Assembly: GCA_036023115.1 (NCBI GenBank)
Contig: JAYKKT010000090.1
Span: 30,979,001 to 31,043,000 of the forward strand
Direction: 5' to 3'
DNA from: Brasenia schreberi
Taxonomy: Eukaryota; Streptophyta; Magnoliopsida; Nymphaeales; Cabombaceae
Length of the DNA: 64,000 nucleotides
This document shows, piece by piece, positions 11,901 to 24,500 of this stretch (its first letter is position 1; every line of letters begins with the position of its first letter). Position numbers and translations under genes: made by a program. Below the pieces are notes generated by a model. It was not told the origin of the DNA and ran no database searches. It saw only the letters and a program-made list of their open reading frames with translations.

Positions 11901-12783
11901 GAAAACCAACACAAAAACACAAGCATACATATGGTAGTACGATGCATGATATCAAGCAACTAATCTAATGATCTTTTTGAAAATTTTCCAAGGGGTTTTT
12001 GCCTCTGTACCCCTAAAAGAATACCAAGGTTAAAATTATAATTTTATCTATTTGTCCCCTTTTTGTAATTTTGTAAAATCTTGAGGACAAACTCATAAAA
12101 TTACTCTTTGATATTTCTATAAAATTCGCAACTGATCGGGGTTAAAATCGTAATTTTAACCTTAAGGGTGAATCTGAAATTTTTCAAAAGAACAGGGGTA
12201 AATTGGTCTTTTGACTAAATGACAAAAATGAAATTATCTAAACCAGGAAGGGTAAAATTGTAAAGTAATAGCTTGGTATTTGGTAATTTTCACAAACAGC
12301 CAGACGGTAAAACAAACTTTTCACTTAAGAGCAAAATAGTCTTTTTACATGAAAATATCTGGACAAAATGGTAATTTTGCCGAATGGTAATAGAGTAATA
12401 TCTGAAAAATAGTCTTTTTAGTCCGTTCTCTGAGATTTCAATTTTTTTTTATTACAGATATAAAAAAAAAAGTCAATACAGGTTAGAGAGAAAGAGAAAA
12501 GGGAGGAGAGAGGGGAAAGGGGGGGGGGCGTCTGATCTTTCAGCCTCTGGCCTTTGTAGCTTGTTGCCTTTATGGCTTCTAGCCGTTCAGCCTCTGACCT
12601 TTCAGGCTTGTCGCCTTTTTGGCTTTTGGTCGTTCGGCCTCTAGCCTGTTCTGCTTCTTCTGGCCTACTTTGCCTCTATCGACCGCCTTTGCTTCTTCCC
12701 CTTTCCTGTGTTATTTTTTTTTCTTCCTTCTCTTTCTTTTTTTTCTTTCTCTTTGCTTACCTTTTTTTTTTGCAGGGTTTTTA
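11901..12783 (-). other. Copia untranslated leader
   Basis: About 0.9 kb between the primer site and gag on the minus strand. It is AT-rich at 11950-12470; at 12480-12780 a polypurine/polypyrimidine stretch includes a run of nine G and long T runs. No domain is recognisable. Confidence 0.55.
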
Positions 12784-12796
12784 GGCCCTGATACTA
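12784..12796 (-). other. Copia primer binding site (initiator Met tRNA)
   Basis: On the minus strand, directly after the 5' LTR, the sequence reads tagtatcagggcc. The usual plant tRNA-iMet primer site is TGGTATCAGAGC, so this is a match with two changes in the core. Confidence 0.75.
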
Positions 12797-12797
12797 G

Positions 12798-13255
12798 TGA
12801 AGCAATCTACCTCCGGTGGCGATGGCGGATTTCGGTGGTGGGTCGATGGCGGATTCCGGTGGTGGGTCGGTGGCAGGCAGCTTCAGTTTGCCTTTCCTTC
12901 TTCAGCTTTTGCCGATCTCCTCTGTACGCAACGGATTTAGAGAGAGGATACGAGGTTCCCACACAAGTGCTTTTACGGGATGAGATTCCAGGTGTTTCTG
13001 TGTTTTTTCAGAGTCTGTGTTTTCAGTGTCTCACCCGACCTATGACAGCTGCCTTTTATAGGCAACCTGCTCCCCCTCATCCCGTATTCATCTACATGCG
13101 GCTTCCCTCGTCTGGAGCAAATCACGGAGCCGTTACTGAAAATCTCAATAACAGTCATCCGTTAGGCTCTGCCCTCATCCATTCAGGTAACGGACTGGAT
13201 GGCCAGTCCAGCCGTTACCTGAGCCGAGAATGACCACTGTTCTTATCTTATAACA
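12798..13255 (-). repeat. Copia 5' LTR (right copy)
   Basis: 458 bp copy of the left LTR. The extra 23 bp is a local duplication of the cggtggtgggtcg motif near 12833-12870. The 204-residue ORF read on the plus strand across 12619-13233 is an artefact of this LTR and its CT-rich flank. Confidence 0.85.
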
Positions 13256-13284
13256 ATATATACATATATATATATATATGTATG

Positions 13285-13315
<31 letters not shown>

Positions 13316-13335
13316 GTATGTACATATATATAATG
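13256..13335. repeat. AT-rich microsatellite (tata/tgta)
   Basis: Alternating tatata and tatgtatgtat runs directly next to the copia element. It probably predates the insertion, because the element's possible target duplication atata is part of it. Confidence 0.8.
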
Positions 13336-16300
13336 TGAAAATCAAATCCTCCTATGAAATGCCCAATCGTTGTTTTTAAGGCATGAGTATAACTAAGAAT
13401 TTTTTAAGAAAGAAGAAAGATAATGTTATTATACTTATCTCCAAAAACAATCATAGAATATGAGTATGTAATACTCAATTTCTCTCTCTTTATATAGAGA
13501 GAGAGGGAGAGAGAATTTGAATTGCTAAGGGTCTCATTTCAAACTCTCTTAGAAGATCTAGATTATCTGCTTGATTGCACGGATGAGATCAATTGAGTCT
13601 ATGTTTACTTTGCATATAATATGCATTAAATAGTATCGGCTTGATTGTCAATCGTACGAACGATCTAAATCTTCTAGCATAGTCTAGAATCAAATCCAGT
13701 CTAGCATCTCCCATTCTCTCTATATATATATAAGAAAATTGAATCCTATCCATATTTGAGATGTTCACTCATTGTTTTTGTGTGGTATGATTTTAATTTA
13801 ATTTTTTAAAAAGAATTAAGAAAAAAGTATAAAACATTGTTATTATATTCATGAGTGAGCAGAGCGAGCGATTGGCACGATCTAATCATATACATCCATA
13901 TATATGGTACATATCTACATATATATGTGCATGAATGTGTCTAGCAATTGATTAGTATGTGGAGTTTGCCCGACAGAGATGGTGCTACCCATAATGGTCA
14001 TGCTCTCTCGAGTCCATTATATGTACGTATGATGTGGGTCATGAGGGATGATGTAACACGCTCAAGCGATAGGTATTAGGAAAAGATAAAAAGTGAACTT
14101 TTGGGTTGTCCCAAAATCGCAAGGGTCCAACTTGTTGGTTAGTTACCAGCTCCCTTCTTATAAAAGATGTTATGGATATTTCTAAACATAACTAGGCTGA
14201 ATAGTAACACAATAGCTTTTTTCTTCAAAAAAATGCAACGATAATTCCTCATTTTTTAACAAAAACCTTGAATTTAAGTCCTTTTAACAAGCTTTTAAGC
14301 AAAGAGTTGTCGTCATTTATTTATATATTATTAATGTACAACTTAATAAAAAACCTTCACGACAGTGTCGGCATGAAGGAATCCTTATGGTGCGAGTTTC
14401 TTTCATGTTTACCAACCTTAGACCTATTTGGAACTCTAATAGCAGCGGCCGTTCCACATTGTGGCAGGGTGGGGAAACCTTCCTACTTAAAACTCACAAA
14501 AATGTCAACTGTTTATTGAAGTTTTTGAAAAAAAAATGGAAGTTTTTAAAGCCCTTCTCACCGGAACCTCCCGAGAAAAATTTCTGGATCCGCCACTGTC
14601 TAAGAGGGTTCCTTATTCCATCATATGTTATCTCAATTAAAAACCACATGAAAGATGCTTCACCAGTTCCACAGCTAGAAGATGGAAAGAAAATGCTTCC
14701 TTTTATATTGGTCAAGTTGCAATAATCAGACAATGCTGTAGTACAAGCTGCACAGTCATGGTGGTGTATCAGCTCCATCGACGGCAATTGCCATTGTTAT
14801 ATAGTTTTTGTTGTTTAAACGGAAGATGGGTGGATGCACTTGTATAAAATGGAGAAAAGTTAAGCAAGTCTCGAGTTCAAATCTTGTGAATCAAGAAAAC
14901 CAGCATCGAGGGACCGAGAGAGCTTTATGATCATAGTAGACTGACCCAGCTCAATTTGAATTAGTCGGGGTTCTTGGGGGCTTCACGATGTGGGGAGTTT
15001 ACTTCAAAAGAAAATGAAAGAAGAAGAAGAGGAAGAAGAATGAGAGTTCAACTGCAGTGGCAGAGCTTGAGTTATCTTAATCATGAAGTTCACAAAATTC
15101 TCAAAAAATTCCTAGAAATTGATATCAATATCTTAACTTTGATTTTTTTGAGAAATTCCTTGAATAAAAGCAATAAAATAACAGTAAGGAAGGTGGTTCT
15201 TGCCAAGATATGGCTGAATGGTCGTACTCCATGACCTTGATTTTAAGTCTTTGGGGTATTGATCACTCTCCACTTGTGTGAGAGAGTGAGCTCAGTGGGT
15301 TGGTTGTCCCCATGCACCTAGAGTTTGAAAAAATAGGATCTGTGCATCGACCTAAGCTAATTTTCCTTTTATGACTATTTTTGGAGTTGAATAAAAAGTA
15401 AAATTCTTCTGCATTTTTTTAGAATTTTGTTGGCATTAATTGTCTTTAATATGTCATTTAATGATTTTTCACAAGCCAAATGGAGCTAAGCATGTCAGGT
15501 TCATGTTCGGCTCGTACGGTTAAATGAACCCATCACGATCGAGACGTGAACCTTTCGATTACTACTTCTGATGAATATATGAGAAATATTTCTCAAACCT
15601 TAAGTTTTTAGTATAAGTATGAACCGGACCTTGACCTGACCGGAAAATCCCATGTCTGGGTTAGAATTAAAGCACCCTCAGTCGGCCCAAAGCAACACGA
15701 CAAAAGTTGGGTCGGGTCCAGGTCAGCCTGTGTGACCTGAAAAAGATATGATCTCATATTCTCTCTCACACCACACACGTATAACATATATACCGTGTAT
15801 ATAGACCACCCATATAAATACATACATTATATCCGTATGTATAGTGTGGTGACTCTAATATGCTTGCCGTTTTACATGCTTACCTTGTTCATATAAATCT
15901 CGACCATTCGATCAATGAGATAAATGATTGGAAAAAAAAACAAAAGTAAGTATCTACTTTTATAAATTATGCCTGATTCACATTAATATGTTATATTTTT
16001 TTGCTTTTTTTAATTTCAATCATCCATCTCTTTGATGGAATGATGGATGATTGATACCTACAAAGATAGACAAGCATATAACATAGTAAGCATATTGGAC
16101 TTTTCTTGTATAGCATATATTTGTATTATATATAACAAATATACACTTATATACAATGAGAGAGTGGGAGTTATTAGACAACCTCTCGTGCTAGATATTG
16201 CTTAATTATTATTATCATTTGTACAATCTATTAAATGATGGTGATCAAGATACTCATACTTAATCACATTTAATGCATCCATGTATCGATCCTTTTATCA

Positions 16301-16380
16301 ATGTCAACAGGTGACTCGATATGCATCATCACATATTATTTAATAGAGTTTGGCAGGATGTCTAACAACTCCTGGTTTTC

Positions 16381-16506
16381 CTATATATATACATATATGT
16401 ATATGTTTATACATATTGAGGTCATATATACATATATATGTATATGTTTATACATATTGAGGTCATATATACATATATATGTATATGTTTATACATATTG
16501 AGATCA
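16381..16506. repeat. 41-bp tandem repeat, three copies
   Basis: Unit gaggtcatatatacatatat followed by atgtatatgtttatacatatt, repeating every 41 bp (gag at 16418 and 16459, then a variant gag at 16500). The unit is itself built of tata/tgta. Confidence 0.85.
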
Positions 16507-17008
16507 TAGTCAGGTAAATCTGCACCCGACATAGGCCAGGTTGGGTCTGGGTTCAAAGAATATGACCTAAAGACAATCGGATCATTACCTAGGTTGGCCT
16601 TTTTTACCCCAACCCAAAGTGAACTGGTCCAATGACCAGATTTGCCACCCCTCATTCGATGGATGAATTTCAAGGATGATATTCGAATATATGGCTTTCA
16701 TTCCATAAAAATAATTGGAGGAACCTATGGTTAATATTTCCAAGCAGCAAATAAATATTTATGAATTAAAAAGCTTGCGGTAGCATTTGATATATTTCTA
16801 AAATAATTGCTCCAAGTGGAAAGTTTTGATCATCTTCGTGAGGGTGGGCTGCGTCTTTGTGAAGCTTCAGATGAACGTAACCAAAAGAAGAATTCAATAC
16901 TTGGACCGAAATAATAAATCACTACCATAGAAGTCCAGTTGTGTACAGTTCTCATCAATGGGGGAACTAGAAATTTGATTTTTTTTTGGTGTGAGGTGCA
17001 CTTGTATT

Positions 17009-17012
<4 letters not shown>

Positions 17013-17066
<54 letters not shown>
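17013..17066. repeat. (AT)n microsatellite
   Basis: About 27 uninterrupted AT units. Confidence 0.95.
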
Positions 17067-17069
<3 letters not shown>

Positions 17070-17834
17070 CCAGATTTGGGATGACGCACATGCCTCACCT
17101 TGTCCTAAAGTGGGTCATGCATTTGAAAGGTATGACAAGGACAGAAAATATTCTATATATTCCACAATTTTTAAGTTTTTTTGGTTTTCATATTTTCTAA
17201 GAGTATTTTCTTTATCAAATAAAGAAAATAAGTATCATACCATATAATTTGGTATGATATTATATAAGTGTACTGGTACCCTGCACAATAGACTATCATA
17301 TCTACAACATTGTTTCCAACTAATGCTATTCTAAATCAAACCTTCCCAACAATTCGACCTTGTTTTTGCATAATTCATAATTCTACAACAGTTATGGATG
17401 CAATCTCAAGAGCATGTTATAAACCCTGAAAAGTAAATTTTATTGAGTTGGAAAATTTTATAAAACGATATATATTATATTTGTAACCATAATATTTTAT
17501 AAACCCTGAAAAGTATCAACGTTTTGAGAGAATATGTATAAAAAAATATATTATAAAAGAAGTCGAAATAGATATTTTAAAGTGGTTAATGTTAGGCAAT
17601 ATATTGTATCTAATTCTCTTTCTTTACGTGTGTATAATATGTATATATATTTGTATGGTTTAGCTTCAACCTTTAAATTGTAAATCAAACCATTAAAAAA
17701 ATTGAAAACTGAAACCAAACCACAAAGCAGAACCAAAAAGGACATCAGAATGAATCGGTTTAGTTAATTGGTTTGCATTGGTTCTTTGACACCCTTGGTC
17801 TGCCAATTATTAACATATGTGAAGAATGTTTGTG

Positions 17835-18110
17835 AATGATGTTGTTGAGATAGATATGTCATATACGAAAATACTAAATTAATAATAAAGTTATTAAAAA
17901 AAGACTCAATGTAACACTAATAGAAGATAAATGAATGGATTTAAGGTGGTTTGGACATTTGAAAAGATTATTATGTACAATACCAGTAATAAGTGACAGA
18001 AGTTAAATGGCTGACACTTGAAAAAAGATTAAAGATGTTGACTTCTAAAGTTGAAGAAGAAAACAAAACAAGTGATCTTACTTTATTATGCTAATATGAT
18101 ACGCATGACT
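17835..18110 (+). mobile_element. Highly decayed RTE LINE 3' fragment
   Basis: Aligns by eye to the end of the RTE ORF in the full copies: gttgagatagata, aaagttatta, then aggtggtttggacatttgaa against agatggtttggacatataga, followed by sequence like tgatctagcttattgtgag. Many substitutions and indels mark it as old. It lies about 400 bp upstream of the Tls1/C9orf78-like gene. Confidence 0.65.
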
Positions 18111-18489
18111 TAGTTATGATTAATGGCGGACCTGCTCATTAGTGAATATTTGACAGATCAAAGTTTATCAACAAAATTAAGGTTAAGAAGAACAAGAACA
18201 TGATTCCGTATCAGTTTTATTTATTATAATCGTTTGATTTGGGAATGAAAACGGAATGGAGACACGACAAGTAAGACTATAAATCACGAAGAAATAGGGA
18301 AAATATAAACGATACTGTGTAAAAAATTTACGACTGTATTTAAAAAAAATAAATATACTTGTATATATAAATAAAAAAATATATAGAACATGGATTAGGA
18401 CACCCGATGGAAACTGGAAACGAATAGCCGTTCAATTTGGGAAGAAACCAGCACACGGCAACCGAAGGGCTCCGTCTCTCTCTCTCCCT
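18111..18489 (+). promoter_or_regulatory. Upstream region of the Tls1/C9orf78-like gene
   Basis: AT-rich sequence ending in a pyrimidine leader (gtctctctctctccc) just before the start region. It probably holds promoter and 5' UTR; no convincing TATA box was chosen. Inference from position only. Confidence 0.4.
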
Positions 18490-18513
18490 ATGTTGATGAG
18501 ACGACGGGGATGA
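18490..18513 (+). other. Possible upstream ORF overlapping the main start codon
   Basis: A seven-codon ORF (MLMRRRG, stop) begins at 18490; its TGA stop at 18511-18513 overlaps the main ATG at 18510-18512. If the transcript includes it, reinitiation or leaky scanning would be needed. Transcript start is unknown. Confidence 0.45.
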
Positions 18514-21500
18514 AGAAAAACTTCAGAAAAAGAAGCGCGGAGGACGATAATTATGAGGCTGAAGACGAAGAGGAAAGAAGGTAAGGCGATATGTCACAAT
18601 CCGTCTCGCTCAGTCTCCAATTCCTCTCTACCTAATTCTCCGACACTTCTTTCTTATGCCAATTTTATATGCGTCGTTTTCTTTCTCCGTTGTGGGTACC
18701 CTAATTGTTTTCCTCTCTTGCCTCTTTCTTATCTTGGTGGTTTCTTTTCAGGTTGGCTCTCGAAGAGGTTAGGTTTTTGCAAAAGCAGAGAGAGAGGAAG
18801 TCGGGGGTTCCGGCGATCCCAATAGCCCAAGCTGCTGCCGTTCTGCCGAAACCCAGCGAGAAGAACGAAGGGGACGGAGAGAAGGAGGAGTTGGTTCTAC
18901 AAGATACCTTCGCGCAAGAGACTGCTGTTACCGTGGAAGACCCAAACATGTAAGAGTTGAACCGTAATCTTGCACACCGTTAATTTCATTACGTTAGTGG
19001 CACCTTTAATTTGCCTTTTCATTGTTGTCTTGCGTTTGCGACGTTTAGATTGAGTAAAACCGACCATTTGTCTTTTTTTTTATTATGCAAATCCCCTTTA
19101 AGCTAAGTTGTACTCGTCCAAAATGGGGCCAATTAGTTCCTTGCTCTACAAAGTTTGGATGGACCAATATATTTGATTTATGTTATAATGCTACTGAACT
19201 CTTCTGTACTTCACTACTCTCATCATCTGTTGATGAATCTGTAAGTGATGCACATAAAATTACACATACATATACTAAAGACAAGTGATGTTAGTGGTGC
19301 ACATAAAATCACATATACATGTAGTAAAGACAAGTGATGTTCTATGACCTGCATGCAGAAATTTCTTGAAAATGACTAACGAAGCTTTCGTACATTCGAT
19401 GGCTGGTTTCCTCTATTTAACTAGGAGAAGCTTTCAAGAGTGAGCAACTAGCTTTTCTTGAGGAGGAAACACGACCCAATTTGTCACACCCGCTCGGGTC
19501 GCGACCACGACCTGACCCAAGCCGATGTCACGTGGCCGCTTCTCGCGCGAGCGTGATGGTGAGCAGTAACCAAATACAATACTAATTTAATTCAAACTCA
19601 ATGAAATATCTAACTGAAAGAAATATTCATATCGAAGTTCTAAACAACACATCCAAAATGGTGCGGGGCCTACCTAACAATAACCCCGAATAACAAGATT
19701 TTATAAATCGTTTAACACTTAACATACTATCTAAAATAAAAATGCAGCTCTATCCAACTCTTACTATGCTCTGTGTGCCTTCGAAGTGCTACCTTTAGGA
19801 TGAGCTGGAAAACAATGGGGTGAGCTCCTATACATAGCTCAGTAGGGAGGTTAAACATCTTTAAACAGAAATCATTCTAAAAGCATTCATAGTTTCACAA
19901 TCATTTCATAATAAGCACAATTACCTTTAAATCATGATATAAATCATGATCTCAAATTCATACGCACACACTCACACACACATCATTAGTTACGATAATT
20001 ACAACTCATACTGTGTCTACCCCAAAGGCCACCGGAGTCGTCCGACCCTCCCTAATGTGACCTCGGTAACCCCGTCCACGACGGTAACCACGTCGACTCT
20101 CACGACAGAGTGCCCGCTAACACATCCTGTATTCGCCCCAAGCTGGATCGCCCGAGGGACTTGAAAGTCTCTAGAGACCCCACACAAACCACACAAGTAC
20201 GTCTTGTATATTCACACATCATTACATTTCTAAAACCAATTACAGTTCATCACATTCACAAATCATATCCAGATCCATGAATATCCAAAAACAAATCCAT
20301 ACAATATTTAAATACCATGTTCATACAACACATGCATATCAAAACATGCTCTTTATCAATCAATGCCATAAACATGTTATATTTGAAAAGCATATCAAAT
20401 AACCCATAATTGCGAATAACATTTCACAAACATCAATAAGACATTTATCAATCATGCACATTTAAATCTATCTAAAACAAGTAAAATCACTTCTAGCATG
20501 GTTCCGTAAAAGAATGCATAACCCCCTACCTGAATGAGCATTAAGATCCAGTCCCCAAGCCGTTAGACCACTCTTATCACCACCAAATTCTCCAATTTTA
20601 ATCTCTATACAATTATAAATAATTAAAATATTAAAATTTATTTGACTACGAATCTAACGCAACATACCGTATCGAAATCGGATCCCAAATGACCCTGAAA
20701 TCACCCAAAACCCAATCTTGATCCGTTTAAGTTATCTGAGATCCAAATTGATATCTAGATCCATATCTGATCCAAATTGAGTGACACAATAGGTAGCCTG
20801 TGTCACTGTGTCAACACAGAACCTGTAACTACTGACACGAGTCTTGTTTCTAACCCAAAAATTCATTTCAAGACACGATCCACCCGTTTCTGACACAAAA
20901 CTTGTTTTGACATAGAACTGGTTCTTAACATGTGACACGAGGACATGACACGAATCAATATCGGTTCATGACATTTCGGACACGACACGAAAACTAGGGA
21001 CACACTCAAAAGGGTCTGTTCTCATGGTTTTCCAATGTCGATTTCGCCGTTTTTTGGCGACGATTAAGGTCGAAAAAGGTGACCCCCCTCTTCCTCTACC
21101 TCCCCTCTTTCGACCAAGGTCAAGAACAACCACCGGCGGTGGAATTTCACCGAAAAATGGAAGTGAAAAGAAAAAGCTTCAGAAAATGAAAAATCCGGCG
21201 AATCAGAACTGTTTCTTGGTTAAATCGACACTCACAACTTACCCAAACCTGCGAAAATACTTAGTTCTACATCAATGCTTCGATCCAAGTCCAAAATGAT
21301 GATTATCAACAAGTTTTTCTATCAAGAATCGGGAAAAAAATGAAAATATGAAAAATAGGTAAACTCATTGGATTATGGCCGATTCTTTCACATTTTCCGG
21401 CTTGTCTGAGGCTGCCCCAATATGCTTGGAGAACGTTCACTATGAAGGCCTCTTTTAAAGGCCGTTCATATCAAGTTTTTCTATCAAGAATCGGGAAAAA

Positions 21501-24500
21501 AATGAAAATATGAAAAATAGGTAAACTCATTGGATTATGGCCGATTCTTTCACATTTTCCGGCTTGTCTGAGGCTGCCCCAATATGCTTGGAGAACGTTC
21601 ACTATGAAGGCCTCTTTTAAAGGCCGTTCATATCTAAAACGGTTGTGCAGGCGTTACTGCACAACCTGCACAACAGGCGTTACTGCACAGCCTTTGCAGT
21701 AACGCTCGAGCGTTACACAATTAACTTGGGTTGTGAACCCAGCATGGAGAAGAGAGGTGACAGACTCTTTGTGTTGGTTAACAAGAGCAGGGAAAAAGAA
21801 GTGAAGAAAGGCCTAGGGGCCAATCGGAGAAGAAGACCCATACTAAAAGAGTATGAAAAACAATATAATTTCATTCAATTTTCCAGCATGCCCTCAACAA
21901 GGGTGACGGGTCCTTTTTCACAAGTTTAAGTATGATCCACAGGTTCATGGCTCTATCCACATGAGAGCAGCATCACTAGTCAATATTAGTAGTTGAATTT
22001 CAGCCCTTTGGTACAACCAACCATGTCACTACACTAATCTTCATAACTTTTTGAATCCAAAACCATCGTCAATGCAGGTGGTTTCAGTAGAAATTATGCC
22101 GCCTAGGTTGGATTATTTTCAGACTTTGAGTTAGAGCATGACTTGGACCTGTTCCTCGTCATTTTTCAGCAATTGCCTTGGGTGAGCTCTTTGAGGGTCA
22201 ACATCTCATCAAACTACTAACACTCCTAAAACAAGCATAAACAATCAATACTGCAGGAACTACTACTATTGGTTTAACTCTACTAGCTTATCGACCGTCT
22301 GTAGGAGAAACCCAGTCATCCGCCTTTTGGGGCAGGAACACTCGACCTTCACTATTTGTGGCTCCCACTACCCACATCCCTATGTGCCTGCAGCATATGC
22401 TTCCTTCGGATTAGTCCTCTTATACAAAATGCTGTCCTAGAATAGTACGAGATAAACTCAAGGATTTTACTTGCATTGGCAACTGAAGTCTGCCACTATA
22501 AATCTTCTCAAAACAAAACCTTATTATTTTATGTAATCAACATCCTACTTTATTGCCAAACCCGCTACATGTTGACAATTGCACATAACTTCTGCACAAA
22601 TTTTAAAGGACTTGTAGAGTACTAGAATACCTTCAATCATCATTTGGATGACAACACTATTCTGGTTCTAGTAGTAAATACTAGATAGATTTCATCACCA
22701 TCTGCATCATGATTTATGCGAAATGCAATGTTCCTTAAAGTAATGCATTAGTTTCCTGAACAGCACCTAATTTGTTTTCATTTGCTCCAACCTGCATAAT
22801 TGAAAAGAAAAGAATACCTTGGCCCTTTTGGAAAGCTTAAACTAACCTTGCAATAGAAGTTCTTCACAATATTGAATACATAGGGAAGGTAACTGCAACT
22901 CCAACATGAAGAAAATAAACAACTCCTTCTACACCATTCACAGTTTCTCTAAAATGTCGCTGTGAATATAATATTTTCCCCCCTCTAGAAGCATGACTGG
23001 ACGAAGTGGAGCTGGAATGAGCTGCTTCACACAATAGGAGCATATCGAGAAAAGCAACGCATAGAGATGAAAGAAAATCTCTTCATGCACCTTTGCAAAC
23101 AAAATCCGAAAATTTACATGGTACTTTCATTTTACTGTTGGTTTTCTTGGGTTATTCAGTAACCCACCAATGGTAGCACCTTCTATATCCCAACCACCTA
23201 AAATCTATGGAGGTATCAACAATCAAGAAGCTAAACCTGTACGTATAAATAGAGGAGAGAGATGTTTTTCATGGTTTTGCTGCTGTTTTAAAGAGATCTC
23301 TGTTTTTCTTTTGATTTAGAGTTGTTAATCCTGCCTCTCTTTGAGCGTGAAGCCATTTTTTTGGTCTTCTAATTGCTGAAATGCCTACATTGTCCACATA
23401 ATGTGTTAATGAATGCAGTGGCACCATGTGAGCATGAAGGTAAAATTTGGCCACTAAAATTCTTGTTTGAAATACTTGGAAGATGGATTTGTTCCCAACA
23501 TTCACTCGTCATGCTTAGAAAACCTCCTCGCCTGAATGATTGTTCAAGTCATTGCAAGAACATATAACTAATCAAAATTTTGTTACAGTAATACCAATCC
23601 CAAACCCAATCCCCTGGTACAATCGTTTTAAGTGTTGGGGGGTAAAGATATGAGACTCTTGGGTTAAATGTATGGGGAATGAATGAGGATTCTCTCTCCC
23701 CACTCTCTCGGTGTGTGCGTGAGTGTTTGTGTCTCTTTCTCTCTATATAAATATAACAGCTTCATGTGCTTCAAGAGTTATGCCCTCAGTGGGTGCTTTA
23801 ACTAATTCTGTTGCTTAATAGGTTAAAGTATGTAGAACAAGAATTAGCAAAGAAAAGGGGCAAGAATATTGGTGCAGTGAATCATGCGGAGAATGAAGCA
23901 AAACGTGCGGAAGATGAGCTTTATACCATTCCAGAACATCTTAAGGTAAATATTGGTTTTGCTGGCTTTTACAGAGGTAAGAACACTAGGGGTGGTACAT
24001 TTTCAGTTTATCTTTTCCACTTTGAGAAGGCAACTTGAATTCCCATTCACTCAAATTCACCTGGTGTCTTGATTCAAAAGTAACCAGATATTGGTTGCAT
24101 AAGTTCTCTCCTGTATGGCCAGCCATTTCTAGTGTGGTTTCACTTTCACCCTTCAGCAAGCTCCATTTCTTGTCCTTCCTAATAGTCTTTTACATATTTT
24201 TCCCAGGTGAAGAGAAGGAACTCGGAAGAAAGCTCTACTCAGTGGACCACAGGAATCGCTGAAGTTCAGCTCCCTATTGAGTTAGTAACTAAAACCAAGG
24301 TTTTCAGTTTCAATTCATATGTGCAAATTAACCATGTTGTTTCATGTTACACTAGAACCGTATCAATGGTGAAATGGTTTTAAAAGACATGAATACCACT
24401 TGATCAGCAAAACTTATCTCAAATTTCCTTTTTCTTTTCAAGAAAAGAACCTGGAATTTTGAAACTTGTGAATCATATTGATATATAATAGCTGTAACCT

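Larger units (their letters stand above)
7305..13255 (-). mobile_element. Degenerate Ty1/copia LTR retrotransposon
   Basis: Two related terminal repeats (7305-7739 and 12798-13255) enclose, on the minus strand, the order gag, protease, integrase, RT, RNase H, which defines Ty1/copia (integrase before RT). A tRNA-iMet-type primer binding site lies just inside the right (5') LTR. Both outer ends abut atata (7300-7304 and 13256-13260), a possible 5-bp target duplication, weakened by the AT microsatellite on the right. Every coding domain carries stops or frameshifts, so the element cannot move by itself. The two LTRs differ at many positions, indicating an old insertion. Confidence 0.9.
13336..17834. 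other. AT-rich intergenic region, no gene seen
   Basis: No ORF here has a recognisable domain. There are two diverged similar stretches (about 13345-13440 and 13736-13850, both around ttgttattatatt), a ct/ag inverted repeat near 13480-13510, and low-complexity runs. 14540-14600 carries the common repeat-derived phrase tttctggatccgccactg, and 15610-15740 and 16505-16650 look like scraps of old repeats. ORFs such as IYIYIY are microsatellite translations. Confidence 0.5.

Noticed and set aside
12572..13233. 204-codon plus-strand ORF
   Set aside because: It crosses the copia leader and LTR in antisense; composition comes from CT runs.
14494..14787. ORF with QWRIQKFFSGGSG
   Set aside because: This phrase is a common translation of a dispersed repeat, not a protein domain.
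16301..16673. ORFs of repeated IYIYIY or YMYMF residues (also at 16939, 36160, 36325, 51612, 51793)
   Set aside because: Translations of AT microsatellites.
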